Source: Dimorphilus gyrociliatus
Taxonomy: Eukaryota; Annelida; Polychaeta; Dinophilidae
Direction: 5' to 3'
Assembly: GCA_904063045.1 (NCBI GenBank)
Contig: CAJFCJ010000070.1
Coordinates: forward strand, 200,785-264,784
DNA length: 64,000 nt
Shown: positions 11,501-20,645 of the stretch, in pieces
How the letters are laid out: every line of letters starts with the position of its first letter
Numbering within the stretch: position 1 is the stretch's first letter
Program-made: the position numbers and the translations under genes
The notes under the pieces: generated by a model
Seen by the model: the letters and a program-made list of their open reading frames with translations, nothing else
The model's database searches: none
Told to the model about the DNA's origin: nothing

Positions 11501-11966
11501 GTATGTAAATTATTTCAAAGTCCATATCCATAAGTGCCATAACCCATTTAACAGTACTTGAATTTAATTTGTTTTGTACAAATGTTTGTACCAAATTTTG
11601 GTGATCAGTGTAAAGAAAAAATTTCTTATACTGCAAGTAATGGGAGAATTTTTGTACTGCCCAATAGACTGCAAAAGCTTCTTTTTGATAAGCTGCATAC
11701 CTTAGTTGTGTATTGATTAGGAGTTTTGAAGCAAAAGAAATTGGCTTTCTTATTTTCTTTCCATCTTCTTCCCATTCTTGTTCTAAAACTGCACCAACTG
11801 CATAATTGGAGGCATCTGTTGTTAGATAGAATGGTTTACTAAAATCAGGTAGTTGAAGTATTGGTGGTTCTGTCATTGATTTCTTTAGTGTCTGATACGC
11901 TTTCTCTGCTTCTGTAGTCCATTTTAGTCTTTCAGTCTTCTGATGTAGTTTTAATAATTCTCTCAA
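8520..11966 (-). CDS. Pol-Env fusion ORF: RNase H, integrase, envelope-like ectodomain (element 1)
   Basis: A 1148-residue frame. Residues 1-165 are RNase H with TTDASNYAVG, KEAFAVYWAV and YTDHQN. About 330-375 is the H2C2 zinc-binding module (HPQL... NNCKFCEQL). Residues 390-490 are the integrase core with MDIMGPL, TDQGRNF and GMVERKN supplying D, D and E. A C-terminal integrase region runs to about 670. Near 690 a hydrophobic stretch (YTLLALCLLNLVQG) that looks like a signal peptide opens the envelope-like part, rich in Cys and aromatic residues, with counterparts in element 2 (DLADEP, YFFGAKK). Pol and env share one frame with no stop between them. Expression of env would need splicing or processing; neither is visible. 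Confidence 0.85.
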   Translation of the reverse strand: MRELLKLHQKTERLKWTTEAEKAYQTLKKSMTEPPILQLPDFSKPFYLTTDASNYAVGAVLEQEWEEDGKKIRKPISFASKLLINTQLRYAAYQKEAFAVYWAVQKFSHYLQYKKFFLYTDHQNLVQTFVQNKLNSSTVKWVMALMDMDFEIIYIPGRTNRADWISRIGETDEVIDFRNLLKERLNEEKQNGNTIPQLAERKDMLKCFYIDTEDLEDLADCLDDILDNNDGYDEEADDKKLQVMKLKNKPVEINFYTEQVLDDTLMKIVEKLEGANIDVEMFKEYKNFIEHMFVKDDLVWYLNGCQPLLVIPLLTLTNLLNQIHQHQIFEHYGVDITIHTLEQAFWHPQLKKTIKDHINNCKFCEQLRAPGNKHLLVETPHPTLPMQRIAMDIMGPLTGHESYKYILVIIDHMSRFTNLFPLKTQTAEEISKHLFFNYFPIFGIPEEILTDQGRNFLGEIFTEMVTSMGIRKIKTTAFHSQSNGMVERKNLEIRRALHKHVVMEQLTDWTRQLPIIQTCLNQIPVGSTGKTPHEILFGLKNRNVLDLLMEVPRLEPTTKFLFDRKHDMEEIRATALCKSVMKKKAYRDRVNKTITRKPPTYQIGEWVHIKNEHIGQGMNRINTSKWSGPYIVTATDTTKCLYELKILNGKRKFYHASRLRLANKQPTRVNTLKVEKQERKVGTLPIRGSIVYTLLALCLLNLVQGNVSITKANITVRMLPSVQFCQGQQVHQSFDLADEPICTFKTKQMTKIMANIYEIKADNLAIQAVKCLVKRRINFYTHYFFGAKKHRVEKQTLTLSDKQCRKMLLSKKTLNGQKLIEKGNLLMYNENKGSNYKWPRTTVVEEFTTILQIGKAYWHPSQDKITTNLEYLEDCSIKHKFCRTLDSIIIFNPQKGQNLLGHESPWKAVSYNVECIKLGGYFSCPNYAIMDLPYQDRYIKGYGGPGTRILVPQKEYDLLRTDLTNSNYADNRMMADIKYKIISNKEVARLQNYDGKISTLRKANNTEIQNILTYNDWYRDGDKTYHMLIKNHVTPLVRTWMVREIISPDIWDINNKYILKMLKTTKMEPDRMAKAEDFELNKKKISFNPLPRLDTWYQSPKDKQFQTHQANGKFTLLQRTPKKHEWRRRVSESIQMPKFHKIDIADAI

Positions 11967-11999
11967 TGGTTTTGTAATTTTTGCAAAGTCCTTGATAAA

Positions 12000-12317
12000 T
12001 CATCTATAATAACCACAAAATGCAACAAAACTTAGTAAAGTATTTGCAAACATTGGTAATTCAGCATCTTTTATCTTTTGAATCTTTTCTGGATCAGTTT
12101 CAATACCTTTCTGTGTAATTCTATGACCAAGAAATTGTACTGATTCTTGTAGAAATGCACATTTGCTTAACTTGATTCTGAAGTCCTTTTCTTTGATTCT
12201 TTCCATCAGTTTCTGTAGACTTGTGTAGTGTTCCTCCAATGTTTTGGTAAAAACAATAATATCATCCATATAGTTAATACAGAAATTTTCCAATCCATTT
12301 ATGACAAAATTTGCCAT
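12000..12317 (-). CDS. Reverse transcriptase fragment (element 1)
   Basis: About 105 residues of Ty3/gypsy-type RT, starting just before the catalytic box CINYMDDIIVF and running through LSKCAFL, VQFLGHRI and FCGYYR. The ending TGA (12000-12002) is in frame with the RNase H ORF. The matching position in gypsy RTs is usually Arg, so a CGA-to-TGA change would explain it. The 5' edge at about 12317 is a breakpoint with MULE sequence. Confidence 0.8.
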   Translation of the reverse strand: MANFVINGLENFCINYMDDIIVFTKTLEEHYTSLQKLMERIKEKDFRIKLSKCAFLQESVQFLGHRITQKGIETDPEKIQKIKDAELPMFANTLLSFVAFCGYYR

Positions 12318-12648
12318 AATATAGCCTCAATATAAGTAACAAGATCCTCCAATTTCTGGATTGCTTTCATATGTTGCTTTATTTTATGAAATTCATTTGG
12401 AATAACATCAGCAGGTAAGAATGGTAATGCCAATAGCTTTTTCATTTCAGTCCATTGTCCAGTATGGCTTTTATATTCAGCAGAATAACCCAATTCCTAC
12501 AAAATCCAAAAGAAAATTAATTTTTTAAGAAAATATTAAACACAAAAAAATTATGTACTTGAATCTTTCTGAAAACTGTCATTTATTCAATTGATGGAAA
12601 GATAGTAAGAAATGTAGAATTATTTCATATTTTTATCTGTAATACTAC
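12318..12648 (-). pseudogene. MULE transposase fragment between elements 1 and 2
   Basis: The exon at 12318-12496 encodes a piece equivalent to exon 3 of the MULE genes at 4.5 and 28.6 kb (LLALPFLPADVIPNEF). It keeps the 3' splice site, a short intron, and the end of the preceding exon (VFRKIQ then GT) near 12565-12585. Its downstream end is fused to RT of element 1 and its upstream end is cut by the LTR of element 2. Confidence 0.65.
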
Positions 12649-13283
12649 TGTACAACTTTGGTTATATTTTACATGCTTGAACTCTATTATTTTATGCAAC
12701 ATATACATGTACATCTTAAAACCTACGCAAGAAAATGCTATAACATTGGCCAAACATAAGTCTGATTAGTCAGCTTGAAGGTTCATCTTTAATTACCAAT
12801 AAAGGTTTGGCCAAGTTATAATTTAATTAACTTGCCTAGGGTGTGGCCAAGTTATAATTCAATTAACCTTCCTAAATGTTGAACCTTGTAACATCCTGTT
12901 ACTAAAGATAAATATGAACTACACATTTTGGCAACTGTAAAGTGATGATTGGATGTCAGAGACAAACCTCAAAGTATATAAATCCTCATTATTCTCATTT
13001 GGCATGCAGCTTCCATCTGGACCCAAGGACCTGGGAAAATCATCTGGAAACAACCTCCACTGGAACCATCCATCTACTCCTCAACATTGGAAGACAGTTT
13101 GGTAATTTGGCAACCTGCTATTACAAACTATCTACTCTGCTATTGAACTCTCATATTGTTACTTGCTTAAGTATTATTATTGTGAATAAACCATTTTAAT
13201 TTAAACATTTGTTTAAAGGTTCGAGTAGAACCAGTATTGTTATAACTTGCAAACGCATAGATTTTGCCAGCAAGAGCAGTACA
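12649..13283 (+). repeat. 5' LTR of element 2 (family A)
   Basis: 635 bp, TG...CA ends, TATA-like GTATATAAATCC near 12977, and an internal tandem duplication of GCCAAGTTATAATT(T/C)AATTAAC near 12812-12867. Its copy is at 21378-22012, and a 600-bp version at 50233-50832 lacks one of the internal repeats. Confidence 0.9.
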
Positions 13284-13287
13284 AATT

Positions 13288-13305
13288 TGGCGCAGTCGAC
13301 AGGAT
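13288..13305 (+). promoter_or_regulatory. Primer-binding site, tRNA-Ser-like
   Basis: TGGCGCAGTCGACAGGAT begins 4 bp after the LTR. It is complementary, with about one mismatch, to the 3' end of animal tRNA-Ser (…CCGACTGCGCCA), which would prime minus-strand synthesis. The tRNA assignment is from recalled tRNA-Ser acceptor sequence. Confidence 0.6.
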
Positions 13306-13343
13306 ATTCTTTTGGTTTATTCAAAAGTTTTGAGAAAGTAAAT

Positions 13344-14243
13344 ATGGCAGAAGGAGGAAATGGAAACGCCACTGGGGCAGTTACAGACTCTAACCCTTCA
13401 ACCCCAGCAACTCCAACAATTACAATTCAGCCAGCAGGAATGTCAGAAAGGCAACAAAGACTAATTGAAGACTATGATAGATTGGTGAGTGAAATGAAAA
13501 GAAATCGAATCACAATTCCAACAGATCATGGAGATGGAACACATCACCCAGCACAGAACCCAAATGTTGATATCACAACAGTAATTCAAGCATTAAGGGC
13601 TGCTTGGGACCGCCCTCAAAGAACTATTCTCAAGTTGTATGATGGAAGCAAGGAGTGTTCAAAATTCAAAGAAGACTTTAATCAGGCATGTTATGCTTAT
13701 GGTTGGATAGGAGAAGATGTTGTGAAAGCAAATCTTTTAGATTATTTAACTGGTCCTGCAAAGGATTTGGTGTTGGCTCTGGATGGAGAGCCTACTGTGG
13801 AGGAAATATGGAAAGCCCTCCATGACGAATTTGATCTAGATCCTTTGGAGTATCAGGAGAAATTGCTTAACTTAAAGCAAATGAATGGCGAAAGTGTGGT
13901 TCAGTTTGTTAATAGAGCAAAGAAATTGATAAAGAGGTTTTCTCCACCTAGACCAATGGAACCACAATTGCTTGCAACTATGAAAGAAATAAAACTGATG
14001 GAAGTTTTACAAAGAGGATTACAACAGGATATTCTACATTTAGTGTACACCTTACATCCTAAATGTCAAACATTGGCAGAACTATATGAGGCTGCTAAGC
14101 AAGCAGAAACTTCATTAAAACTAACTCAAAGAAAACCGATCACAATGGTGTCAAAATTGGAAACTCAACAAAGAAAAGAGACCAAAAAGACCCAGGTAAT
14201 CAGAAAAAGATGCTTCTACAGAAACCCCAAATTTCTGGAATAG
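13344..14243 (+). CDS. Gag-like protein (element 2)
   Basis: Starts at MAEGGNGNATG, the same start retained in the truncated copy at 50.9 kb. An upstream in-frame ATG at 13209 lies in the LTR and is less likely. About 300 residues. The middle (WDRPQRTILKLYDGS to QEKLLNLKQMN, then FVNRAKKLIKRF) has the look of a gypsy-type capsid. No CCHC zinc knuckle is seen. The frame ends at 14243 with a TAG, and coding-like sequence continues in another frame, so gag and pro are separated by a frameshift, either programmed or a defect. Confidence 0.75.
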   Translation: MAEGGNGNATGAVTDSNPSTPATPTITIQPAGMSERQQRLIEDYDRLVSEMKRNRITIPTDHGDGTHHPAQNPNVDITTVIQALRAAWDRPQRTILKLYDGSKECSKFKEDFNQACYAYGWIGEDVVKANLLDYLTGPAKDLVLALDGEPTVEEIWKALHDEFDLDPLEYQEKLLNLKQMNGESVVQFVNRAKKLIKRFSPPRPMEPQLLATMKEIKLMEVLQRGLQQDILHLVYTLHPKCQTLAELYEAAKQAETSLKLTQRKPITMVSKLETQQRKETKKTQVIRKRCFYRNPKFLE

Positions 14244-14754
14244 AAAGCATGTACCTGACAACAAAAATGCTACTAAAGAAAAGTTTTCAAGCCAAAAAGT
14301 CCAAAAGTATGCACCAACTACAACAAATAGGTATTATAAGAAAAATCAACCAGCAAAGACGATACTGAAAGAGGAACCTAAGCTACAAAAATTAGAAACA
14401 TTAGACAATGAAAGCATGTCAGAAAACGACGAAGTTCAAGATATTCTCTGTTTTTCAGATAGTGACGAATCCACTTGTCAGCTGTTACAAAGCAAACAAT
14501 CTGAGCGAAATGCCTCAACATTTATTGGACAATTTGAAACTAATACTGGTTTTAAGTTTGATGCCTTGATAGACTCTGGTAGTGACAGATCTTTCATTTC
14601 AAAAAAGGTATTAAGACAAGTTCAAGGAAAAGCATCCTTCCCAGAACAAACTGTGAAAAATGCTAGAGATGCTTCAGGAAATAGCATTGAGATATGTGGA
14701 GAAATCATTCTCAGACTTTATTTTAATCGAAAGATTATTAAACAACGCTTCTGA
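14244..14754 (+). CDS. Aspartic protease region (element 2), first copy
   Basis: The open part at 14416-14754 contains DALIDSGSDRSFIS, a retropepsin active-site motif (DSG). Coding-like sequence upstream from 14244 joins it to gag in another frame. The frame breaks at 14754, shortly before the N gap. A retropepsin would cleave the polyprotein during assembly. Confidence 0.7.
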
Positions 14755-14882
14755 TCAACAAAATCATTACACAACAATGTATTATTGGGTGTGACTTTCT
14801 ACAACAAAATGGAGCTACCCTTGACTTTGGCAAGAGACAGATTATACTCCAGCCAGGTACAGAAAAGATTACCCTGTTGGAA

Positions 14883-15580
14883 NNNNNNNNNNNNNNNNNN
14901 NNNNNNNNNNNNNNNNNNNNNNNNNNNNNNNNNNNNNNNNNNNNNNNNNNNNNNNNNNNNNNNNNNNNNNNNNNNNNNNNNNNNNNNNNNNNNNNNNNNN
15001 NNNNNNNNNNNNNNNNNNNNNNNNNNNNNNNNNNNNNNNNNNNNNNNNNNNNNNNNNNNNNNNNNNNNNNNNNNNNNNNNNNNNNNNNNNNNNNNNNNNN
15101 NNNNNNNNNNNNNNNNNNNNNNNNNNNNNNNNNNNNNNNNNNNNNNNNNNNNNNNNNNNNNNNNNNNNNNNNNNNNNNNNNNNNNNNNNNNNNNNNNNNN
15201 NNNNNNNNNNNNNNNNNNNNNNNNNNNNNNNNNNNNNNNNNNNNNNNNNNNNNNNNNNNNNNNNNNNNNNNNNNNNNNNNNNNNNNNNNNNNNNNNNNNN
15301 NNNNNNNNNNNNNNNNNNNNNNNNNNNNNNNNNNNNNNNNNNNNNNNNNNNNNNNNNNNNNNNNNNNNNNNNNNNNNNNNNNNNNNNNNNNNNNNNNNNN
15401 NNNNNNNNNNNNNNNNNNNNNNNNNNNNNNNNNNNNNNNNNNNNNNNNNNNNNNNNNNNNNNNNNNNNNNNNNNNNNNNNNNNNNNNNNNNNNNNNNNNN
15501 NNNNNNNNNNNNNNNNNNNNNNNNNNNNNNNNNNNNNNNNNNNNNNNNNNNNNNNNNNNNNNNNNNNNNNNNNNNNNNNN
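14883..15580. other. Assembly gap (N)
   Basis: 698 N. By comparison with element 1 and the fragment at 27.8-28.4 kb, the missing part should be the N-terminal half of RT. Confidence 0.99.
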
Positions 15581-15599
15581 TATGTAATGAATATCATTT

Positions 15600-16435
15600 G
15601 TGCTAAAGGATGTAAAGCATTTGTGCCTAAACTACCTTGATGACATAATAATATTTACCAAGTCGCTGGACCAACATTGGGAAGCATTGGAGACCATTCT
15701 TCAACAGATTCAAAAGTACAATTTTAAGATTAAACTAAGTAAATGTGTGTTTTTGAAAGAACAAGTTCAATTCTTGGGACACATTGTATCAGAAAAGGGG
15801 ATTGAAACAGATAAGTCCAAGACAGATAAATTATATAATTTACAGCCACCAGTGTTTGCAAATTCACTACTAAGCTTTGTTGCTTTTGTGGCTATTACAG
15901 AAAATTTATACAAGATTTTGCAAGAGTAGCTAAACCTCTGTATATGTTAATGAAACTACATGGGAAAAAGGATAAATTGCAATGGACTGAGGAAGCCAAG
16001 CAATCATTTTTCAAGTTGAGAGATGCAGTAGTTAACCCTCCTGTATTACAACTACCTGATTTTGCTAAAGATTTTCACTTAACAACAGATGCATCGAATG
16101 TAGCTGTAGGAGGAGTTCTTGAACAAGTTTATGTAGATGAGAATGGGAAGAAAACAATGAAACCCATTGCCTACGCTTCAAAACAATTCAACAATAATCA
16201 AATGAAATATGCAGCCTATCAAAAGGAAGCATTTGGTGTTTACTGGGTTGTAAAGAAATTTTTACATTACCTTCAAGACAAGCCATTCTTTTTATATACT
16301 GACCATCAGAGTCTAGTACAAACATTTAAGCAAAACAAATTGAATGTCAGCACAGCAAAATGGGTCATGGCTTTAATGGATTTAAAATTTACAATTAACT
16401 ATGTGACAGGACAAAAAATAGAGCAGATGCATTAA
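15600..16435 (+). CDS. RT C-terminal part and RNase H (element 2)
   Basis: Two open pieces. 15600-15929 carries CLNYLDDIIIF (the RT catalytic box), LSKCVFL and VQFLGHIV. 15944-16435 is RNase H with TTDASNVAVG, KEAFGVYWVV and YTDHQS. The frames do not join cleanly: near 15890-15930 the usual GYYR-like region is disrupted. Close to element 1 over the whole length. Confidence 0.75.
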
Positions 16436-16533
16436 CAAGATTAGAAGAATATACACCCCCAAGGAAAGTAACATTTGAAGAGCTAATTCATGGAAAGATC
16501 AAAAAGGAGAATTCTCCCTCTATTTCAGTTAAA

Positions 16534-17960
16534 ATGGAACAGTATGAACATACACCAGAGTTAACTTTTGTAGCTACCAGTGATAACAGTGAAGAGAAAA
16601 TTGATTTGTCTTCTGTTGACTTACAGTCAGAGCAAGAAAAAGATGTGAATTTAAAATCAATTAAAGAATATTTAACATTGGATGGTCAGCTACCTATTCC
16701 TTATTTTGGAACTTTTACACCTTTCATAATGGAGATGTTTGTTCACAAGGAAATGATCTGGATTATCCTTGAAGAAAGAAACATTCTGGTTTACCTGACC
16801 ATTTGATGCTAACTCTGCTCCCTAAATTCCATAAAAATAAAATTCACAATCACATGGACCCAGAATGACATTACAAATAATACAAAGACCTTTGGCACCC
16901 AAAATTAAAGATTATGATTGAGAATTCAATAAAGGATTGCACTTTGTGTGAACAAATGAATGGTAGGAGTAGAGTATACCCTTTGGTAGAAACCTTTCAC
17001 CCTGCATCACCAATGAGTTGGTAGCCATGGATATAATGGGACCCTTACCCATGGTTAAGTCATACAGATTCATACTTGTGATAGTGGATCATTTCAGTAG
17101 ATACACAGTTTTATATGCACTCAAACAGCAAACAGTAAAGAAATTGCAAACCTTCTTTCAACAGATTTTTCCCATTTTTGGAATTCCAAAACAATGTTGA
17201 CAGATCAAGGAAGAACTTTGTTGGTAAAGCTTTTAAGAGTTTATGAAGGTATTAGGTATTGAGAAAATCCAAACAACAGCTTATAGAAGCCAGAGCAATG
17301 GACTAGTTGAACGAAGAAATAGAAAGTGAGGAAGGAAATCAATAAATTAGTGGTGGAAGAAAATCAGCATAACTGGGTTGCAAACCTACCCTTGATTCAA
17401 GCATTTTTGAATCAATCACCTGTAGGAAGTACAAGACTACCACCCCAGGAACTTCTTTTGGCACCAGCACAAGAACACTGATTGATGTAACAATGCATAC
17501 TACCTCTCCTGAAACAAATGTACTATTTGTATTCAATCACCAGCAGCAATTGGTACAGTTAAGAGCTACAGCCTTCTGTAAATCCATCATGGCAAAAGAA
17601 CAATATAGGGAAAGAAAGAATAGAAATCTCAATCTTCCAAAATATTTTGAGGTTGATGATGAAGTATTCTTAAGAAATGATGGTGCAAGAATTGCAATAA
17701 CAAAAATCCCTTCTTTAAAATGGTTAGGCCCATACCGAATAACAAAAGTCAATCATCAAAAGTGGATATATGAAATACAAATGGATGATAATACATGCAA
17801 GTTGGTACATGGTAGCAGATTAAGACTAGCCAATGAATCTAAAAAGTTGGAAACAGGGAAAGAAGCAACAACAATCTTTCACCTTGTGGAGAAGGAAATA
17901 ACACACCTCCAATATCTTTCTCAGGTAGAAGGAAGAAATGACTTCCAATTCCGTTTGAAG
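16534..17960 (+). pseudogene. Broken integrase (element 2)
   Basis: Pieces in different frames: a spacer at 16534-16806, an H2C2-like region near 16890-16960 (CTLCEQMN), the core with MDIMGPLPM at about 17028 and FGIPKQC at 17200, SQSNGLVERRN near 17290, and the C-terminal domain at 17493-17870 ending HGSRLRLANE. At least three frame changes are needed, so it cannot be translated as it stands. Confidence 0.75.
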
Positions 17961-18330
17961 AATCAAAAAGGCCAAGAAGTCATTGCCTTGTGTGACACAG
18001 GAGCATTGAGATCCTTTATTACTGAAAAAGAATCAAGTTAATGGATGTTACAATTATGGATAAAGAAACAATTGGCTTACCAATTATAACTTCAGCTGAT
18101 GGGAAAGCTTTAAAGCAAAAGGAAGCGTAAAGCTGAATATCCAATTTGCTGGAGAAAGTATGGAACAAGAATTTATAGTTATGGAAAATCTAGACATAGC
18201 AATAATACTTGGTTGTGATTTCCTACAAACTGTGGGAGCAAACCTCAATTTTGAAGCTAAACAGTGTTCTCTCAAATTTGATAGAAGGAAAGGGAACCTG
18301 GCTGAAAGAATAAGGCAACCTCAACTAAAC
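17944..18330 (+). pseudogene. Second retropepsin-like segment between integrase and env (element 2)
   Basis: LCDTGALRSFITEK (DTG active-site motif) lies near 17987-18030, followed after a frame break (stop at 18041) by IILGCDFLQTVGA at about 18205, the downstream hallmark of retropepsins. This domain follows the integrase C terminus and is additional to the protease at 14.4-14.75 kb. The equivalent place in element 1 passes straight from integrase into env. Confidence 0.7.
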
Positions 18331-20244
18331 AAAGTCACTATAGCCATGATGGGACAGCATGACTCTTCATCAGAAAGCTCAGATAGTGATGACTCAGAGA
18401 TGGAAGTTACTAATTCTGATACTGGTTATGACACAAGCAATACTTTCAAAACAGACAGTAATTACAGTCTCAATGAACCTTCAAGCTCATCTGAAAGTGA
18501 TGACACAGAAACAAATAATGAACTGGATCAAAATACAGATTCAGAGGCAAACATTATCTCTGATAGAGAAGATGAAATACCTAGTTCAGACAATGAGTCA
18601 ATAATTATTGAAAGTGAAATTATTGATATAACCCATTCTGATAATGAGTCAATAATTATTGAAGGTGAAATTATTGACATAACCCATTCAGATAATGAGT
18701 CCCTCATAGTGGTAGATTCATCCCAAGATGAGAAAGAAAATACAAGTGACACAGACAATGAGTCAGTCATATTTTTAGATGAGACTAAAATCATCTCTGA
18801 ACAATTAGATTCCCAACAAGAAGTGGAACCACAATATATAGAGTTAGAAGATGGAATAACTATCAGAGTGGAACAACAACACAAAATTTTCAACCATTCA
18901 ACTATAGCCAACACAGGAAGAGCTAACATGAAACAGATGTTGTGGCTTCCACTAGTGATGACTGTAATGGTGATCTGTGGCTGCATCCACTCAATAACAG
19001 TCCCAAAACCATCCTACCAAGGTGCACATGTTACAAGTGCAAACATTACCTTAACATTTAAACCACCGTTATACTTTTGTTCTAACCAACTACCAAGCCA
19101 GGCATTTGATCTAGCAGATGAGCCAACTTGTAATATAGAATCACAAGAAACCAAGACAATTACAGCTGATATCTATGAATTGAACTTGGAAGAAATTGAA
19201 ACAAGAGCAGTAAAATGTCAAGTGTATCTAAGAACTAATTTTTACACTTACTATTTCTTTGGAGCAAAGAAGAGGAGAATTGTTAACTCAGTTATCAAAG
19301 TAACTCATGATCAATGCAGACAGATGGTAAAAGACAAACGATCTTTTCAAGGAAAACCTTTAATGGTGAAAAGAAACACTTGGATCCACCAAGATCAGTT
19401 TCCTGCTGCCTACACATGGCCAACAACTACCAAGGTGCTGGAATACACCACAATTATCCAGTTTGGCAAAGCATATTGGCAACCTCCTAATATGAAAATT
19501 ACAACTAATCTGGACTACCTGGAAGATTGTTTACCAGGGCAGTCCTATTGTGAGACAGAAGAGGCAATTATTGTCTTTAGAAACCTCAAGAATAATTACA
19601 CACTTGGGCAACAATCACCATGGATAAAAATTAGCAACAGAATTAGTTGTATCAAATTTGCTGGTCACTATTCTTGTCCAGGGTATTCTATTCTGGACAT
19701 CCCTTATCAAGATAAGTTCATTGATGGAATTGGTGGTCCTGGAACAAAAGTACTAGTACCACTGGAGGAACAGAGTTTAATACAGGAAACAAGCAAGGAA
19801 CACCTATACAATTTGCTACAATATCAGAAGATTGGCAAAAATGAAGAAAAACGACTATTAAACTATCCCAATAAAGTTAAAGAACAAATTATACTGTACA
19901 AGCGAAACAACCCCTTACCAAGTCTTAACCAATGGTACAGAGAAACAAACACAAAGTATAAACTAATGAGAAATAAAGGCACACTCAAGGAAGTTGTGAT
20001 ATATCATCTACAACAACCCATTAGTCCATCTTACTGGGAGCTGGATAACTATTATATCCAAGAAATGCTGCAAGCAGTCAATTGGACAAGGGCAACAAGA
20101 CAATCTGTCACGATTTCAAATATGTATACAGTGAGAAAAGAATCAAAAAGAAGGTATTACCAACATTGGGCATATGGTATAAAGGACCACCAGCCAGAGA
20201 ATTTAAGATTACCTATGAAGGAATTTATTTTACTCTACACATGA
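18160..20244 (+). CDS. Protease tail, acidic repeat linker and envelope-like ectodomain (element 2)
   Basis: 694 residues. It begins with the end of the second protease. Residues 60-220 are very acidic, Ser-rich and internally repeated (units such as SDNESIIIEGEIIDITH). A segment QYIELEDGITIRVE follows, which in the fragment at 28.4 kb lies just before RT. A hydrophobic stretch near 18928-18990 (LWLPLVMTVMVICGCI) then opens the envelope-like part, homologous to element 1 env (shared DLADEP, YFFGAKK, PYQDK, GGPGT). The frame ends at 20244 because of a frameshift, and env continues at 20082-20645. Confidence 0.75.
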   Translation: MEQEFIVMENLDIAIILGCDFLQTVGANLNFEAKQCSLKFDRRKGNLAERIRQPQLNKVTIAMMGQHDSSSESSDSDDSEMEVTNSDTGYDTSNTFKTDSNYSLNEPSSSSESDDTETNNELDQNTDSEANIISDREDEIPSSDNESIIIESEIIDITHSDNESIIIEGEIIDITHSDNESLIVVDSSQDEKENTSDTDNESVIFLDETKIISEQLDSQQEVEPQYIELEDGITIRVEQQHKIFNHSTIANTGRANMKQMLWLPLVMTVMVICGCIHSITVPKPSYQGAHVTSANITLTFKPPLYFCSNQLPSQAFDLADEPTCNIESQETKTITADIYELNLEEIETRAVKCQVYLRTNFYTYYFFGAKKRRIVNSVIKVTHDQCRQMVKDKRSFQGKPLMVKRNTWIHQDQFPAAYTWPTTTKVLEYTTIIQFGKAYWQPPNMKITTNLDYLEDCLPGQSYCETEEAIIVFRNLKNNYTLGQQSPWIKISNRISCIKFAGHYSCPGYSILDIPYQDKFIDGIGGPGTKVLVPLEEQSLIQETSKEHLYNLLQYQKIGKNEEKRLLNYPNKVKEQIILYKRNNPLPSLNQWYRETNTKYKLMRNKGTLKEVVIYHLQQPISPSYWELDNYYIQEMLQAVNWTRATRQSVTISNMYTVRKESKRRYYQHWAYGIKDHQPENLRLPMKEFILLYT

Positions 20245-20645
20245 GAATGGCTAAAAAGCAGATGAAGAAGGAAGCAAAACTGAAACATAAGATAAGTAAA
20301 AACCCATACCACAAATTCCCATTGGAAATGAGAGAAGCTGCCCAAACATCTACCTTACTACATGGTATTGATTCAAATTTTAAGAATTTAAAAAAGTTTA
20401 CCCAACAGCTGTCAAGTCTTCTCTGCAATCAATTTGTTCAAAGAAGCAGAATGATGGCATTACTAGCAAATTTGGATCCTCAATTGACCACAGTGTTAAC
20501 AAATGAGTTGGGAATGCACAGTAGTCAGATGGGAGAATTAGCTATAATTAAACAATGTTCACCAATAGCCTCAACAGAAGTAGTTTGTGACTTAAGCATG
20601 ATAAAAAGAATAACAAATGTTCTCAATTTTTACTTGTCACCATGA
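20082..20645 (+). CDS. Envelope-like protein, middle part (element 2)
   Basis: The real continuation starts where the previous frame is lost (about 20100-20240). It matches the element 1 env across its internal TGA, with a basic stretch and TSTLLHGID, MMALLANLDPQL and LGMHSSQMGEL. It ends at 20645, overlapping the next frame by 4 bp. Confidence 0.65.
   Translation: MDKGNKTICHDFKYVYSEKRIKKKVLPTLGIWYKGPPAREFKITYEGIYFTLHMRMAKKQMKKEAKLKHKISKNPYHKFPLEMREAAQTSTLLHGIDSNFKNLKKFTQQLSSLLCNQFVQRSRMMALLANLDPQLTTVLTNELGMHSSQMGELAIIKQCSPIASTEVVCDLSMIKRITNVLNFYLSP

Larger units (their letters stand above)
7477..12317 (-). mobile_element. Element 1: 5'-truncated env-bearing Ty3/gypsy-like retroelement
   Basis: The minus-strand order is RT (from the YMDD region), RNase H, integrase and envelope-like protein, then the 3' LTR. 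Gag, protease and the first half of RT are missing: at about 12317 the sequence changes to a MULE transposase exon. From 12317 down to 7491 there is one reading frame interrupted only by two TGA codons, at 12000-12002 and 8520-8522. It is a close relative of element 2 (12649-22012). Confidence 0.85.

Noticed and set aside
14785-15606. Long open frames over 14.8-15.6 kb on both strands
   Set aside because: They consist of the N gap and carry no information.
18528-18986. Minus-strand 152-codon ORF
   Set aside because: Antisense shadow of the acidic repeat region in element 2.
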